Below the pieces are notes generated by a model. That model did no database searches, had not been told where the DNA came from, and saw only the letters and a list, made by a program, of their open reading frames with translations. Both the position numbers and the translations under genes were made by a program. From Nitrospirota bacterium (GTDB lineage: Bacteria > Nitrospirota > Thermodesulfovibrionia > SZUA-242), in contig JACRHH010000010.1 in the NCBI GenBank assembly GCA_016212095.1, forward strand, positions 1 to 64,000: DNA of 64,000 bases, read 5' to 3'. Below, one piece after another: positions 52,020 through 60,618 of this stretch; the first letter of the stretch is position 1, and each line of letters begins with the position of its first letter.

Positions 52020-52634
52020 ATGCCTTACATAGGACTGACAGGCATATTCGGGGCGGGGAAATCCTCTATTTTAAGGATTTTCGAGCGGCTTGGCGCATTC
52101 GTGATCGATGCCGATGAAATCGTGCGCGATATTCTGGACAACGATGCGGCTGTGCAGGGCGAGATCGCAAGAATTCTGGGCGCCGACACGACCGCCCCGG
52201 ACGGAACCATCGACAGGAAACAACTTGCCAGGATCGTGTTTGCCGACGATTTCAGGCGGGCACAGCTTGAGGCTTTAATTCATCCGCGTGTTTTCGCAGA
52301 AGCCGAGATCAGGCGCGACCGCGCGTATGCGGAAGCGCATGGCCAAATGCAGGAACGGATGGTGGTATTCGAAGCTCCGCTTCTTGTGGAAACCGGATAC
52401 CACAAGAGGCTGGACGCACTAATAGTCATTGTCTGTCCCATCGAAACCGCCCTTGCGCGGCTTGAGGGCCGCGGGTTTTCAAGGCAACAGTCCGTTGCGC
52501 GAATGAGGGCGCAGCTTGGTCAGGAAGAGAAGAAGAAAGAAGCCGATTTCATCATCGACAACAGCGGAACCGCCAAAGAGGCTGCGATTCAGGCGGCGGA
52601 AATATACCGGAAAATCACGACAGCGCCTCATTGA
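52020..52634 (+). CDS. coaE: Dephospho-CoA kinase
   Basis: A 204-residue kinase for the last step of coenzyme A synthesis. P-loop GIFGAGKSS near residue 7, DADEIVRDIL (Asp near the substrate site), HPRVFAEAE and FEAPLLVETG are the CoaE blocks. The open frame to 51924 reads through a hairpin repeat and is not used. ATG 52011 is also possible. Its 3' end overlaps the converging dehydratase gene by 20 bases. Confidence 0.85.
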   Translation: MPYIGLTGIFGAGKSSILRIFERLGAFVIDADEIVRDILDNDAAVQGEIARILGADTTAPDGTIDRKQLARIVFADDFRRAQLEALIHPRVFAEAEIRRDRAYAEAHGQMQERMVVFEAPLLVETGYHKRLDALIVIVCPIETALARLEGRGFSRQQSVARMRAQLGQEEKKKEADFIIDNSGTAKEAAIQAAEIYRKITTAPH

Positions 52635-54591
52635 CCGACCGCGCGGCGGCGTTGTTTATCCGGCTTCTGGCCGCAAAACGCGCATTTGCCGGATTGTAGC
52701 TTGAGACAAGCTCCTTCAGAAAGGCGCGAAGCGTGTCCGGGTCGGGATTATGCACCATGTCATCGAAGAGCGGTATTCTGGCAAGCACTTCATCGTGCCT
52801 CAACGAATCCTTGGCCTTGAATATCTTGGCATGTGACGTTGCCTCGACATTCTCGCTGGTGGTCAGAAGTTCCTCGTACATCTTCTCTCCGGGGCGAATG
52901 CCGGAAATAACAATCGGAATATCGACATCAGGAATCAGGCCGTGAAGACGGATCATTTCACGCGCTACCTCAATGATTTTCACCGGCTCGCCCATGTCGA
53001 GCACGAACACCTCGCCGCCCTCGCCCATGGCTCCGGCCTGCAGAATAAGCGTGACCGCCTCCGGTATCGACATGAAGTAGCGCGTCATCTCCTCGTGGGT
53101 GACGGTTACCGGCCCGCCGGCCTTGATCTGCTTCTGGAATATGGGAACAACGCTTCCACGGCTGCCAACCACGTTGCCGAAACGAACCGAAACAAATGGC
53201 GTGCCGCCGATCGAATTGAGCTCGTTTACGATCTTCTCGGCCACTCGCTTGGTTGCGCCCATCACGTTCGTTGGGCGCACCGCCTTGTCTGTCGAAACCA
53301 TCACGAAGCGTTCTGCGCCGAACTCGACAGCCATCCGGGCAACCGTTCGCGTGCCGAAAATGTTTGTCTTGATCGCCTCTTCCGGGTATTCCTCCATCAC
53401 CGGCACATGCTTGTATGCGGCTGCATGAAACACGACGTGCGGCAGGTGGTTGGCAAAAACCCACCGAACCTTCGCCACGTCGCGTATGTCTCCAACAACC
53501 GGACATAGCCTCGAAGCCCCGTTCACACCCTTGAGCTCCTGCTCAACATTGAAAAGCTCGGTCTCGTCGATGTCGAATGCTATTACTCTCTCAGGCTTGA
53601 AGCCAAGCACCTGCCTCAGCACCTCCGACCCTATCGAGCCGCCCGCACCGGTAACAAGCACCCGCTTGCCCTTCAGATACCGGGCTATCATGTTGCAATC
53701 CACCTCGGCCTGTTCGCGCCCAAGTATGTCCTCGATCCTGATTTCCTGAATGTCCGACAGACTAACCTTGCCCTGCATCAGCTCGGTCAGGCCAGGAATC
53801 GTTTTTACCTGGGTAATGCCCGATGCTCGCAACCTTGCAAGGATATCCCGTATGTCGCGCGACGGAGCGGAAGGCATTGCTATTAGCGCCATCTCGACGT
53901 CATGTTGATTTATAACGTCCTGAATGCGGTTTCTGTCGCCGCAAACCCTTACGCCATGAATGTAAATGCCGGTTTTCCTTAAGTCGTCATCGATGAAAGC
54001 AACCGGCCTGTACCCGGAATCGCGGTTGCGCTTCATGTCGCGAACAATCTGCTCGCCGGCGTTTCCGGCTCCGATAACAAGCATTCGCTTGCCGGTGACC
54101 GCGTTTGCGCCCTTGATCACATGCAGGTAAAACCTCTTGGACATCCGCAAACCGGCAACCAGCAGCAGCGAACAGCCGTAATCGATAAGGTAAACGGAAC
54201 GCGGCACGCCAAGAAAAAGACCGGCTCCCTGCATGATGAATGAAAGTCCTGCGAGCATGAAGAGAGAGAGAGAGAGAGCTTTCACGATCTCCCAAAGCTC
54301 GTACATGCCGAAGTATGACCAGCTCATGCGGTAAACGCGGAAGAACGCAAACACCATGATCTTCAGCGAGACGAAAATTGCTGCAAGCGGAAGAATCGTT
54401 GACATGGCGGAGTTGGACGATAACCCGCCGAACCGAAGCGCCATGGAAACAAGAAACGAGAAGGAGAGAATCAGTGCGTCGGCCAGAAGGAAAAACATGG
54501 CGCGGTTGAGGGAGCTGGATGTAACTGGAAGCATGGGAAAAGTGTAATGCCGATTTAACCTTCTGACAACTGAAAATATGTTCAACCCCAT
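52615..54591 (-). CDS. Membrane-anchored UDP-sugar 4,6-dehydratase (WbpM/CapD/PglF type)
   Basis: A 658-residue protein: four N-terminal helices (about 30-150), a first Rossmann-like domain (LVIGAGNAGEQ, about 170) and a C-terminal SDR dehydratase domain with VTGAGGSIGSE (about 312), VSTDKA (about 412) and NVMGATKRVAE, where Met replaces the usual Tyr as in this subfamily. It converts UDP-GlcNAc to a 4-keto-6-deoxy sugar at the start of surface polysaccharide or glycan synthesis. A nine-unit AG repeat lies in its coding region near the N-terminal helices. It is the last gene of the polysaccharide cluster in transcription order. Confidence 0.85.
   Translation of the reverse strand: MGLNIFSVVRRLNRHYTFPMLPVTSSSLNRAMFFLLADALILSFSFLVSMALRFGGLSSNSAMSTILPLAAIFVSLKIMVFAFFRVYRMSWSYFGMYELWEIVKALSLSLFMLAGLSFIMQGAGLFLGVPRSVYLIDYGCSLLLVAGLRMSKRFYLHVIKGANAVTGKRMLVIGAGNAGEQIVRDMKRNRDSGYRPVAFIDDDLRKTGIYIHGVRVCGDRNRIQDVINQHDVEMALIAMPSAPSRDIRDILARLRASGITQVKTIPGLTELMQGKVSLSDIQEIRIEDILGREQAEVDCNMIARYLKGKRVLVTGAGGSIGSEVLRQVLGFKPERVIAFDIDETELFNVEQELKGVNGASRLCPVVGDIRDVAKVRWVFANHLPHVVFHAAAYKHVPVMEEYPEEAIKTNIFGTRTVARMAVEFGAERFVMVSTDKAVRPTNVMGATKRVAEKIVNELNSIGGTPFVSVRFGNVVGSRGSVVPIFQKQIKAGGPVTVTHEEMTRYFMSIPEAVTLILQAGAMGEGGEVFVLDMGEPVKIIEVAREMIRLHGLIPDVDIPIVISGIRPGEKMYEELLTTSENVEATSHAKIFKAKDSLRHDEVLARIPLFDDMVHNPDPDTLRAFLKELVSSYNPANARFAARSRINNAAARSVNEALS
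54261..54278 (+). repeat. Dinucleotide (AG)9 tract in coding sequence
   Basis: Nine AG repeats without interruption, read on the minus strand as alternating Ser and Leu codons in a membrane helix of the 4,6-dehydratase. A change of unit number not divisible by three would shift the frame. Confidence 0.85.
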
Positions 54592-54622
54592 TTCACACCC
54601 CTATTCCCCTTGATAACCACCG

Positions 54623-55663
54623 TCAGGTCGGCTTCACGCCGAGCGAGTTCTCCTTCACGTGAATGAGAAGGATCAACAGTGCGTATGCAATGCCCCAAGC
54701 AGATAAAACGCACGTTGGATTCATGTTGCGCCATTCAAAAACGACGGCTGACCCTCCAGCCGAAGCCATGATAACATATTCCACCAGTACGGTTTTCCTG
54801 TGTCCCCATCCCATCCTGACAAGACGCTGATAGTAGTGGCTTCTATGCGCTTCCCATACCCGTTCGCCATTCAGTGCGCGTCTGACCAGCACTAAAGTAG
54901 CATCGACAATAAACGGAGAAAATATCAGCAGAGGCGTCCATATATGAAAGATGCCTTCACGCAAGCCCCAAAGCGAAAACCCGGCGGCCATGAAACCCAT
55001 GGTTGCGGAACCGGTATCTCCCATGAATATGCGTGCCGGTGGGAAATTATGGACGAGAAATCCCAAGTTTGCTCCAACAATAAGAATGGCTGACAATGCA
55101 AAAAACTCTTGGCCATCCTGAAACCCGAGCAGAGCCAAAAAGCCGAAACCACTCACACCCATGCCACCAGCGAATCCGTCCATTCCATCCATGAAATTGT
55201 AAAGGTTGGTCATCCAGACAATGAATAAAAACGGCAGGAGAAGGGCGGATCGCCCCAAATCCGTCATTGTCGTCCCAACCAACGCAACAATCACATCGCC
55301 AAATCCTCCCGTCAATATCACAAACGCTGCCAGCATCTGAAGCAACAGACGGATGGGGGGAGAAATGCCCAGCCGGTCATCCAGCCATGAAATGACGGCT
55401 ACTATTGCAGCGCCGAGAAAAATGAATTGTACGCCCTCAGGTATTTTTGACGTTATCGCAACAACAGGCAATGTGACTATGAGGCTAAAAACAATAGCAA
55501 GTCCACCGGAACGCGGTGTCGGATGCTCGTGAAGGGAGCGCTCGTTAGGATTATCCACCAGATAAAGTTTTGACGTCGGGTCGCTGAACCGCCCCGTCAA
55601 CCACCACGACATGAGACAGGTGAAAATGAACAAGGAAATTGCGGTCATTTCTATATAATTCAT
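54623..55663 (-). CDS. WecA/MraY-type undecaprenyl-phosphate sugar-1-P transferase
   Basis: A 346-residue, 11-helix membrane enzyme. WLDDRLG, NLYNFMDGMDG, FMGDTGS and the cytoplasmic HRSHYYQRL loop are the catalytic blocks of the WecA family, which adds HexNAc-1-phosphate or deoxyHexNAc-1-phosphate to the lipid carrier and so starts O-antigen or capsule units. Its neighbour, the SDR epimerase, starts 28 bases upstream on the same strand, and the two act together in many clusters (WbpL/WbpV-like). Confidence 0.85.
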   Translation of the reverse strand: MNYIEMTAISLFIFTCLMSWWLTGRFSDPTSKLYLVDNPNERSLHEHPTPRSGGLAIVFSLIVTLPVVAITSKIPEGVQFIFLGAAIVAVISWLDDRLGISPPIRLLLQMLAAFVILTGGFGDVIVALVGTTMTDLGRSALLLPFLFIVWMTNLYNFMDGMDGFAGGMGVSGFGFLALLGFQDGQEFFALSAILIVGANLGFLVHNFPPARIFMGDTGSATMGFMAAGFSLWGLREGIFHIWTPLLIFSPFIVDATLVLVRRALNGERVWEAHRSHYYQRLVRMGWGHRKTVLVEYVIMASAGGSAVVFEWRNMNPTCVLSAWGIAYALLILLIHVKENSLGVKPT

Positions 55664-55691
55664 CTATAGATATAACAGGATACCCTCACGA

Positions 55692-56645
55692 TTATCTTGC
55701 AAGATACCATGAAACGGTTCCCGAAATTCCATCGTCAAGTGTAAACGGCGGTTTCCAGTCTAATCGTTCCCTTATCCAGGAACTGTCGATTTCAAGGGAA
55801 CCGATAAGCCTCTCAACCTCCGAGCCTTTACCGGCGATCTTGCCGATTGTTTTCAGCACTGACAGCGGACAAGGCAACAGGCGGGGACTTTTCCCAATCG
55901 CCCATGCAATCTTTTTTATCAGGTCAGGGGTTGAGACATCCTGTCCATCACTGACCAGAAATGTCTGCCCTGCAGCAGCAGGATGGCTGATGCATTGCAC
56001 GATTGCATCAACAAAATTCCCCAAATAGATCATGCTGCGGCTATTTCTGATGCTGGTAAACGGCAACGGAACACCACTATTTATCAAGCCAAGCAACCTC
56101 ATGAAGTTGGCTTTCACCTTAGGCCCGTAAACAAGAGGAGGACGCAGGATTACTACCTCCAGCCCTGTCTCCAGAGCCACCTGCCGCAATCCGATCTCGG
56201 CTTCGTGCTTGGATATTCCGTAGGCATCAACTGGTAACGGCACGTCATCGGCAGTGAAGGGCCGCCCCGGCAAAGTATCCTCACCGTTAACCTTGATCGA
56301 ACTGATAAATACAAAACGTCGTGCGCCCGCCTCAGCCGCTTGGCGCGCCAGGTTCAAGGTTCCCGCAACATTTACGCGCCGGAATTCGGCCAGTGAATCG
56401 GAAGCCTCTTCGCGCATCACATGCACACGGGCGGCGGCATGCACAACAGCGTCCACTCCGATGACCGCTCCGCTCCAGTCTGTGTCCGGCGATAAATCGC
56501 CTATCATCACAGGCTCAACGCCGCGCGGCATATCCTGCACATGACAACGCACTGCACCGCGAAGCCGAAGACCCCTATCGGAGTTTAAACGGCTCAGCAC
56601 AGCATTGCCAATAAAGCCACTTGCACCGGTAACCAATACGAACAT
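55692..56645 (-). CDS. NAD-dependent sugar epimerase (SDR, WbpV-like)
   Basis: A 317-residue extended SDR with VLVTGASGFIGN (cofactor), a YGISKHEAE catalytic YxxxK pair, and SIKVNGEDT around the Ser. It fits 4-epimerase/4-reductase enzymes acting on UDP-HexNAc-derived sugars in polysaccharide clusters; the exact reaction is not fixed. It begins one base after the glycosyltransferase stop codon, so the set is an operon. Confidence 0.75.
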   Translation of the reverse strand: MFVLVTGASGFIGNAVLSRLNSDRGLRLRGAVRCHVQDMPRGVEPVMIGDLSPDTDWSGAVIGVDAVVHAAARVHVMREEASDSLAEFRRVNVAGTLNLARQAAEAGARRFVFISSIKVNGEDTLPGRPFTADDVPLPVDAYGISKHEAEIGLRQVALETGLEVVILRPPLVYGPKVKANFMRLLGLINSGVPLPFTSIRNSRSMIYLGNFVDAIVQCISHPAAAGQTFLVSDGQDVSTPDLIKKIAWAIGKSPRLLPCPLSVLKTIGKIAGKGSEVERLIGSLEIDSSWIRERLDWKPPFTLDDGISGTVSWYLAR

Positions 56646-56646
56646 G

Positions 56647-57840
56647 CTATTGTTTTCCGGCGGCCACTGCTAGAATATCTTCAGCCATTTGCCGGCTTAT
56701 GTTGACACGCGCATACTTGTCAACAAAAGCATTGCGCGGTGAATTTTTTATTATCAATTTATCGAATGAACTCACGGCATCCTCGACGTCGCACGGATGA
56801 AAAACCGCCGAGTTATCGATCTCTGATTTTACGAACTCAGCCGCGTACCCTGCAACCCCGGCCCACACCGGTTTGCCCAACGCCGCATATTCAAAAAGCT
56901 TGGAGGGCAGCACCTTTTTAAATGCATTGTAATCGTTTAGATGCAGGAACAGGACATCCGCAGTTTTATAGGCTTCAAGTAGCGAGTCTCGCTTGAGGGG
57001 GGGGAGCAACTCCACGTTTACAACTCCCCTTTCCGATAGCGCCGTCTCCAGCGCTCGCCTGCGTCCGCCGTCTCCAATAATTTTGAACTGAACACGTGCT
57101 CCCATCCGTCCCGCCAGATCAGGAATAATCGCATGCAGTCCCTGTCCATCACCCATGTTCCCCGCATATAGCACGGTAAACGGTCGATCCTCGGCGACAT
57201 TGGATGGTTCAGATAATTGGTTGGGCGCAGCCGCCAGAAACTCGTCGTCGATGCCGTTGGTGAAATACGAGAATCGCCGCTGCGGATAACGCGCACTAAA
57301 ATACTCGGAGAATCCTGCTGATACAAGGTTCACTTTATCGGCTTTCTTGATCGCCCACTTTTCCAGCATCGAAAAGATGGGTGTAACAATCCACGATACC
57401 TTGCGCGGCAACAGATCTTTAATGGTATCAGCAAAGATATCCCGAATATCAAGATAAAGCTTTGCGCTCATTCGTTGTGCAAACCAGGCGCCCAGTACTG
57501 CCGTCATCAGCCGACTTGAGGTGGCGAAAATGATGTCATAATGCTGCCCGGCAACCTGCCGACCGGCCCCACGGGAAAATGTCAGGAACGCCTTGGACTG
57601 ATCCAATAACCCGCTTTGGTGTTTCGGCAACGTTATTCTGGAAATGAACATTCCGGCCTTTTGTTCCAGTAGCGGCGCATCCGCGGTGTATGAGTGGTAC
57701 CGGTTGGGCAATGTCGTTATCACGTCGATCTGCGCATCGGCTGGAACAAGCTTGCAGAGGGCATCAACAAGCGCAGTTGTCCGGAAAGAGCCTGCGCTCA
57801 GGTCAGGGCGGAAATAAAAGCTAAGCACCAGAATCTTCAT
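56647..57840 (-). CDS. Glycosyltransferase, GT4 family (WbuB-like)
   Basis: A 397-residue GT-B enzyme. The start MKILVLSFYFRPDLSAGSFR fits WbuB-type transferases; LYLDIRDIFADTIKDLLP lies in the N-terminal half, and VLYAGNMGDGQG, then PSKLFEYAALGKPVWAG with the catalytic-site Glu in the C-terminal half. It adds a sugar, probably a 6-deoxy-HexNAc, to a lipid-linked unit. ATG 57840 overlaps the stop of the heparinase-like gene (ATGA). Confidence 0.8.
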   Translation of the reverse strand: MKILVLSFYFRPDLSAGSFRTTALVDALCKLVPADAQIDVITTLPNRYHSYTADAPLLEQKAGMFISRITLPKHQSGLLDQSKAFLTFSRGAGRQVAGQHYDIIFATSSRLMTAVLGAWFAQRMSAKLYLDIRDIFADTIKDLLPRKVSWIVTPIFSMLEKWAIKKADKVNLVSAGFSEYFSARYPQRRFSYFTNGIDDEFLAAAPNQLSEPSNVAEDRPFTVLYAGNMGDGQGLHAIIPDLAGRMGARVQFKIIGDGGRRRALETALSERGVVNVELLPPLKRDSLLEAYKTADVLFLHLNDYNAFKKVLPSKLFEYAALGKPVWAGVAGYAAEFVKSEIDNSAVFHPCDVEDAVSSFDKLIIKNSPRNAFVDKYARVNISRQMAEDILAVAAGKQ

Positions 57841-59498
57841 GCCGCGTCCGACCATTCAAGATGCGTACGAAGCACTGAACCCTTGATGTCCGCTACAAGA
57901 CAAAGGCTCCGCAGGCTAAGTCCGAATTCAGGATGCCATGTGGAAATCTCCTCGCGCAACAAACCGCCATCCACTGTAACCTGTACCTTCTCCCCTTTTG
58001 GCAACTGCAGTACTACTTTTGCACATCCACGGGAATCAACACTTCTTCCAGAGATTACGACCTGGGGATGAAGATGAAACCGAGCCTCGGCGCGACCAAA
58101 TCCGCCGGAAATCCGATCTTCCACCACTAGGGCAGTAGTGCCGAACAACCACCGCCGCATATGCTCCGGCTTGCCCGGCAATCGCCGATAGCCATCGTGA
58201 GCGCAACGCACTTCAATCCCGCCATTGCAAGTCAGACTCAGGCCAATAGGACGAGCCCGTCGCGCAACGCGAAAGCCTGACCAGACCTCGGAAGAATTTT
58301 GCTCATCCACAACCACCGTATTGTGCGCCGCCGTTCCGCGCTGCCGCAACCGCTCGGCATCATTGCCATAACATGAAGTACCAGAATTCACAATAACCCG
58401 TTGACCGGACAACGACAGTTCAAAAGAGAGGGTATCCGCGTGCGCATGACCCGGCAGGTAATCAGGCCCTACTGGAGCCACATCCAGCAAGGCAACCATA
58501 CCCCCCTGTTGAATGCGAATGTAGCCGCTGTCAGCCAGATGCGTCGCGCCATCACGCTCATCCGGAAGCGTTGGGAAACCAAGCCTTTCAGCATACGCCT
58601 CAAGTTCCTCCAGTGGAGGGGATATTCCTGTTGCCGAATCGTTGAAAAACGATATTCCCCCATCCGGGTGACACATCGCAGCCAACCAGTTCCTCATACG
58701 GCTGACAACGTCAAGTTGGATCGCAACCTGCACAGAGGCCCGGTACGACGGAACTGCATCCTGAAATGCCTGCGTAACATTGCAGATGTCCAGCATGTCT
58801 TCCAGCGCAAGGGCATGATACATGGTGCTGCGCTCGAACTGGCCGCCATCGGCCAGAATCTGTTCCGGAACCTCGCGCGCCAGAAACCGTAGGCCCTTCT
58901 CCAGCCATAGCTCCGATTCCGGACCGCTGAAGAACAATCCGGCGAACACCAATGCCTTGGCGTTTGTTAAAAGATGATTACCGAGCAGGTGAATCTCCAT
59001 GCGGCGAGAAAGCCACCTGGCCTGAACAGCCAGACTGTGCAGGCAATCAGGTGCGAGGTTATTCCCCGACAACGCCCACTTGATCCAGTTGACAACACGC
59101 ATTGATACCGGATACGGCTCCCAACCGGTTCCCTTAGCCGGCGGGTTCTCAAGCACCCAGCGGGGCATCAACTCCCTGTGCCAGTCGATTCGGGATTCCG
59201 CATCCTCAGCATTCAGGTCATCGAAATAATGGAGGTTGTAACGCCAAAGCTTCTCCAGCGCCGGATTGTCCCAAAAAGACGCATCCGTCAATTCGTGCTC
59301 GCTGTTAAGAAAACGAAAACTAAGCGGTTCAAGCAAGCTAGGCCGCCGCCTGGCTGGAGGCACCCAATTGCCGCTCATCGTTCGTAATGCAGGAGCCTCG
59401 GCAAAGTCAATGCGGGGCTTGCTTAGCTTGAACCAGGCACGGCCATAGAACTGAACAGGCCGCAGATAGCGCAATGTGTGCAAATACCGGGACAGCAT
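57837..59498 (-). CDS. Heparinase II/III-family protein
   Basis: A 553-residue protein with an N-terminal alpha/alpha-toroid (about 60-330; LWRYNLHYFDDLNA, LLGNHLLTNAKALVFAG) and a C-terminal beta-sandwich containing PGHAHADTLSFELS with the catalytic-site histidines. Such proteins occur in O-antigen and capsule clusters, where they probably trim or depolymerise uronic-acid-containing chains. No signal peptide is seen. ATG 59498 is preferred over a GTG at 59504. Confidence 0.8.
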   Translation of the reverse strand: MLSRYLHTLRYLRPVQFYGRAWFKLSKPRIDFAEAPALRTMSGNWVPPARRRPSLLEPLSFRFLNSEHELTDASFWDNPALEKLWRYNLHYFDDLNAEDAESRIDWHRELMPRWVLENPPAKGTGWEPYPVSMRVVNWIKWALSGNNLAPDCLHSLAVQARWLSRRMEIHLLGNHLLTNAKALVFAGLFFSGPESELWLEKGLRFLAREVPEQILADGGQFERSTMYHALALEDMLDICNVTQAFQDAVPSYRASVQVAIQLDVVSRMRNWLAAMCHPDGGISFFNDSATGISPPLEELEAYAERLGFPTLPDERDGATHLADSGYIRIQQGGMVALLDVAPVGPDYLPGHAHADTLSFELSLSGQRVIVNSGTSCYGNDAERLRQRGTAAHNTVVVDEQNSSEVWSGFRVARRARPIGLSLTCNGGIEVRCAHDGYRRLPGKPEHMRRWLFGTTALVVEDRISGGFGRAEARFHLHPQVVISGRSVDSRGCAKVVLQLPKGEKVQVTVDGGLLREEISTWHPEFGLSLRSLCLVADIKGSVLRTHLEWSDAA

Positions 59499-59517
59499 TT
59501 TCACTCTACTTGATTAT

Positions 59518-60618
59518 TCAGCAAAGCAGATGGTGCAACGCTTTCACAATACGCTCGCCAGCCCTGCCGTCCCACTTCTCAGGAATCCCACCCGTCTTCC
59601 ATTGCCCGGCGAAAAGTTTATCCATCGCCGGCTTCAGTCTGGCCGGTTCCGTACCGATCAACTCGTTGGTTCCGATGGTCACAGTCTCCGGGCGCTCAGT
59701 GGTGTCGCGCAGTGTCATGCAGGGCACGCCCATCACTGTGGTTTCTTCGGTGACACCTCCTGAGTCTGTGATCACCGCCTTTGCGTGCTTAACAAGATAG
59801 TTGAACTCCAGATACGGCTGGGGCTCAACCAGCTTAATACTGTCCGGCAGTCCATCCAATCCGCGCAGTGACTTGGCTGTACGCGGGTGGACGGGAAAAA
59901 CGACAGGCAGGTTGCGACAGTTGTTTCCGATAGCCAGCAACATCGCCAGCAACTGATCGACTCCATCCACGTTTGCGGGCCGGTGCAAGGTGACTACCAT
60001 GTATTGTCCGGCTTCAAGTCCCATTACACTCCAAAATGCGGGAGCACGGAGCCGATCCATGTTTGCCAGTAAACTATCTATCATGGTGTTGCCGACGAAA
60101 AATATACGTTCGTCAGATACGCCGGATCGTCGCAGGTTCTGATTCGCAATCTCGCTTGTAGTGAAGAAATAATTCGTGATTGCATCCGTCACCATCCGGT
60201 TGATTTCCTCCGGCATTGTCCAGTCACCTGAGCGAATGCCGCCTTCCACATGCGCCACCGGAACACAAAGCTTCTGAGCCGTAATCGAGCAGGCCATGGT
60301 GGATGTTACATCACCCACCACCAGACACAGGTCACTGCGCTGCGCCAGCAGAAGCTTTTCATAGCTAACCATGATTGCTGATGTTTGCTCGGCTTGAGTT
60401 CCGGAACCTACTTCCAGATTGACATCCGGTTCTGGAATGCCCAATTGCACGAAAAAATCTCCGGACATGCTGGCGTCATAGTGCTGCCCTGTATGCACCA
60501 GACGATACCGCAACAGCCCGCCTTCCGCGCTACGAGCATCAAGCGCCCTGATTATCGGCGCAATCTTCATGAAGTTGGGGCGGGCTCCGGCGATAATGTC
60601 GATTAAAGGCGTCTTCAT
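59518..60618 (-). CDS. wecB: UDP-N-acetylglucosamine 2-epimerase
   Basis: A 366-residue enzyme interconverting UDP-GlcNAc and UDP-ManNAc (or 6-deoxy analogues as in WbjD/FnlC). Family blocks: GARPNFMKIAPIIRAL, HVEGGIRSGDWTMPEEINR, VTLHRPANVD and DSGGVTEETTVMGVPCMTLR. It starts inside the end of the bi-domain oxidoreductase (4-base overlap). In this cluster it may make an N-acetyl-L-fucosamine-type precursor, but that is inferred only. Confidence 0.85.
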   Translation of the reverse strand: MKTPLIDIIAGARPNFMKIAPIIRALDARSAEGGLLRYRLVHTGQHYDASMSGDFFVQLGIPEPDVNLEVGSGTQAEQTSAIMVSYEKLLLAQRSDLCLVVGDVTSTMACSITAQKLCVPVAHVEGGIRSGDWTMPEEINRMVTDAITNYFFTTSEIANQNLRRSGVSDERIFFVGNTMIDSLLANMDRLRAPAFWSVMGLEAGQYMVVTLHRPANVDGVDQLLAMLLAIGNNCRNLPVVFPVHPRTAKSLRGLDGLPDSIKLVEPQPYLEFNYLVKHAKAVITDSGGVTEETTVMGVPCMTLRDTTERPETVTIGTNELIGTEPARLKPAMDKLFAGQWKTGGIPEKWDGRAGERIVKALHHLLC

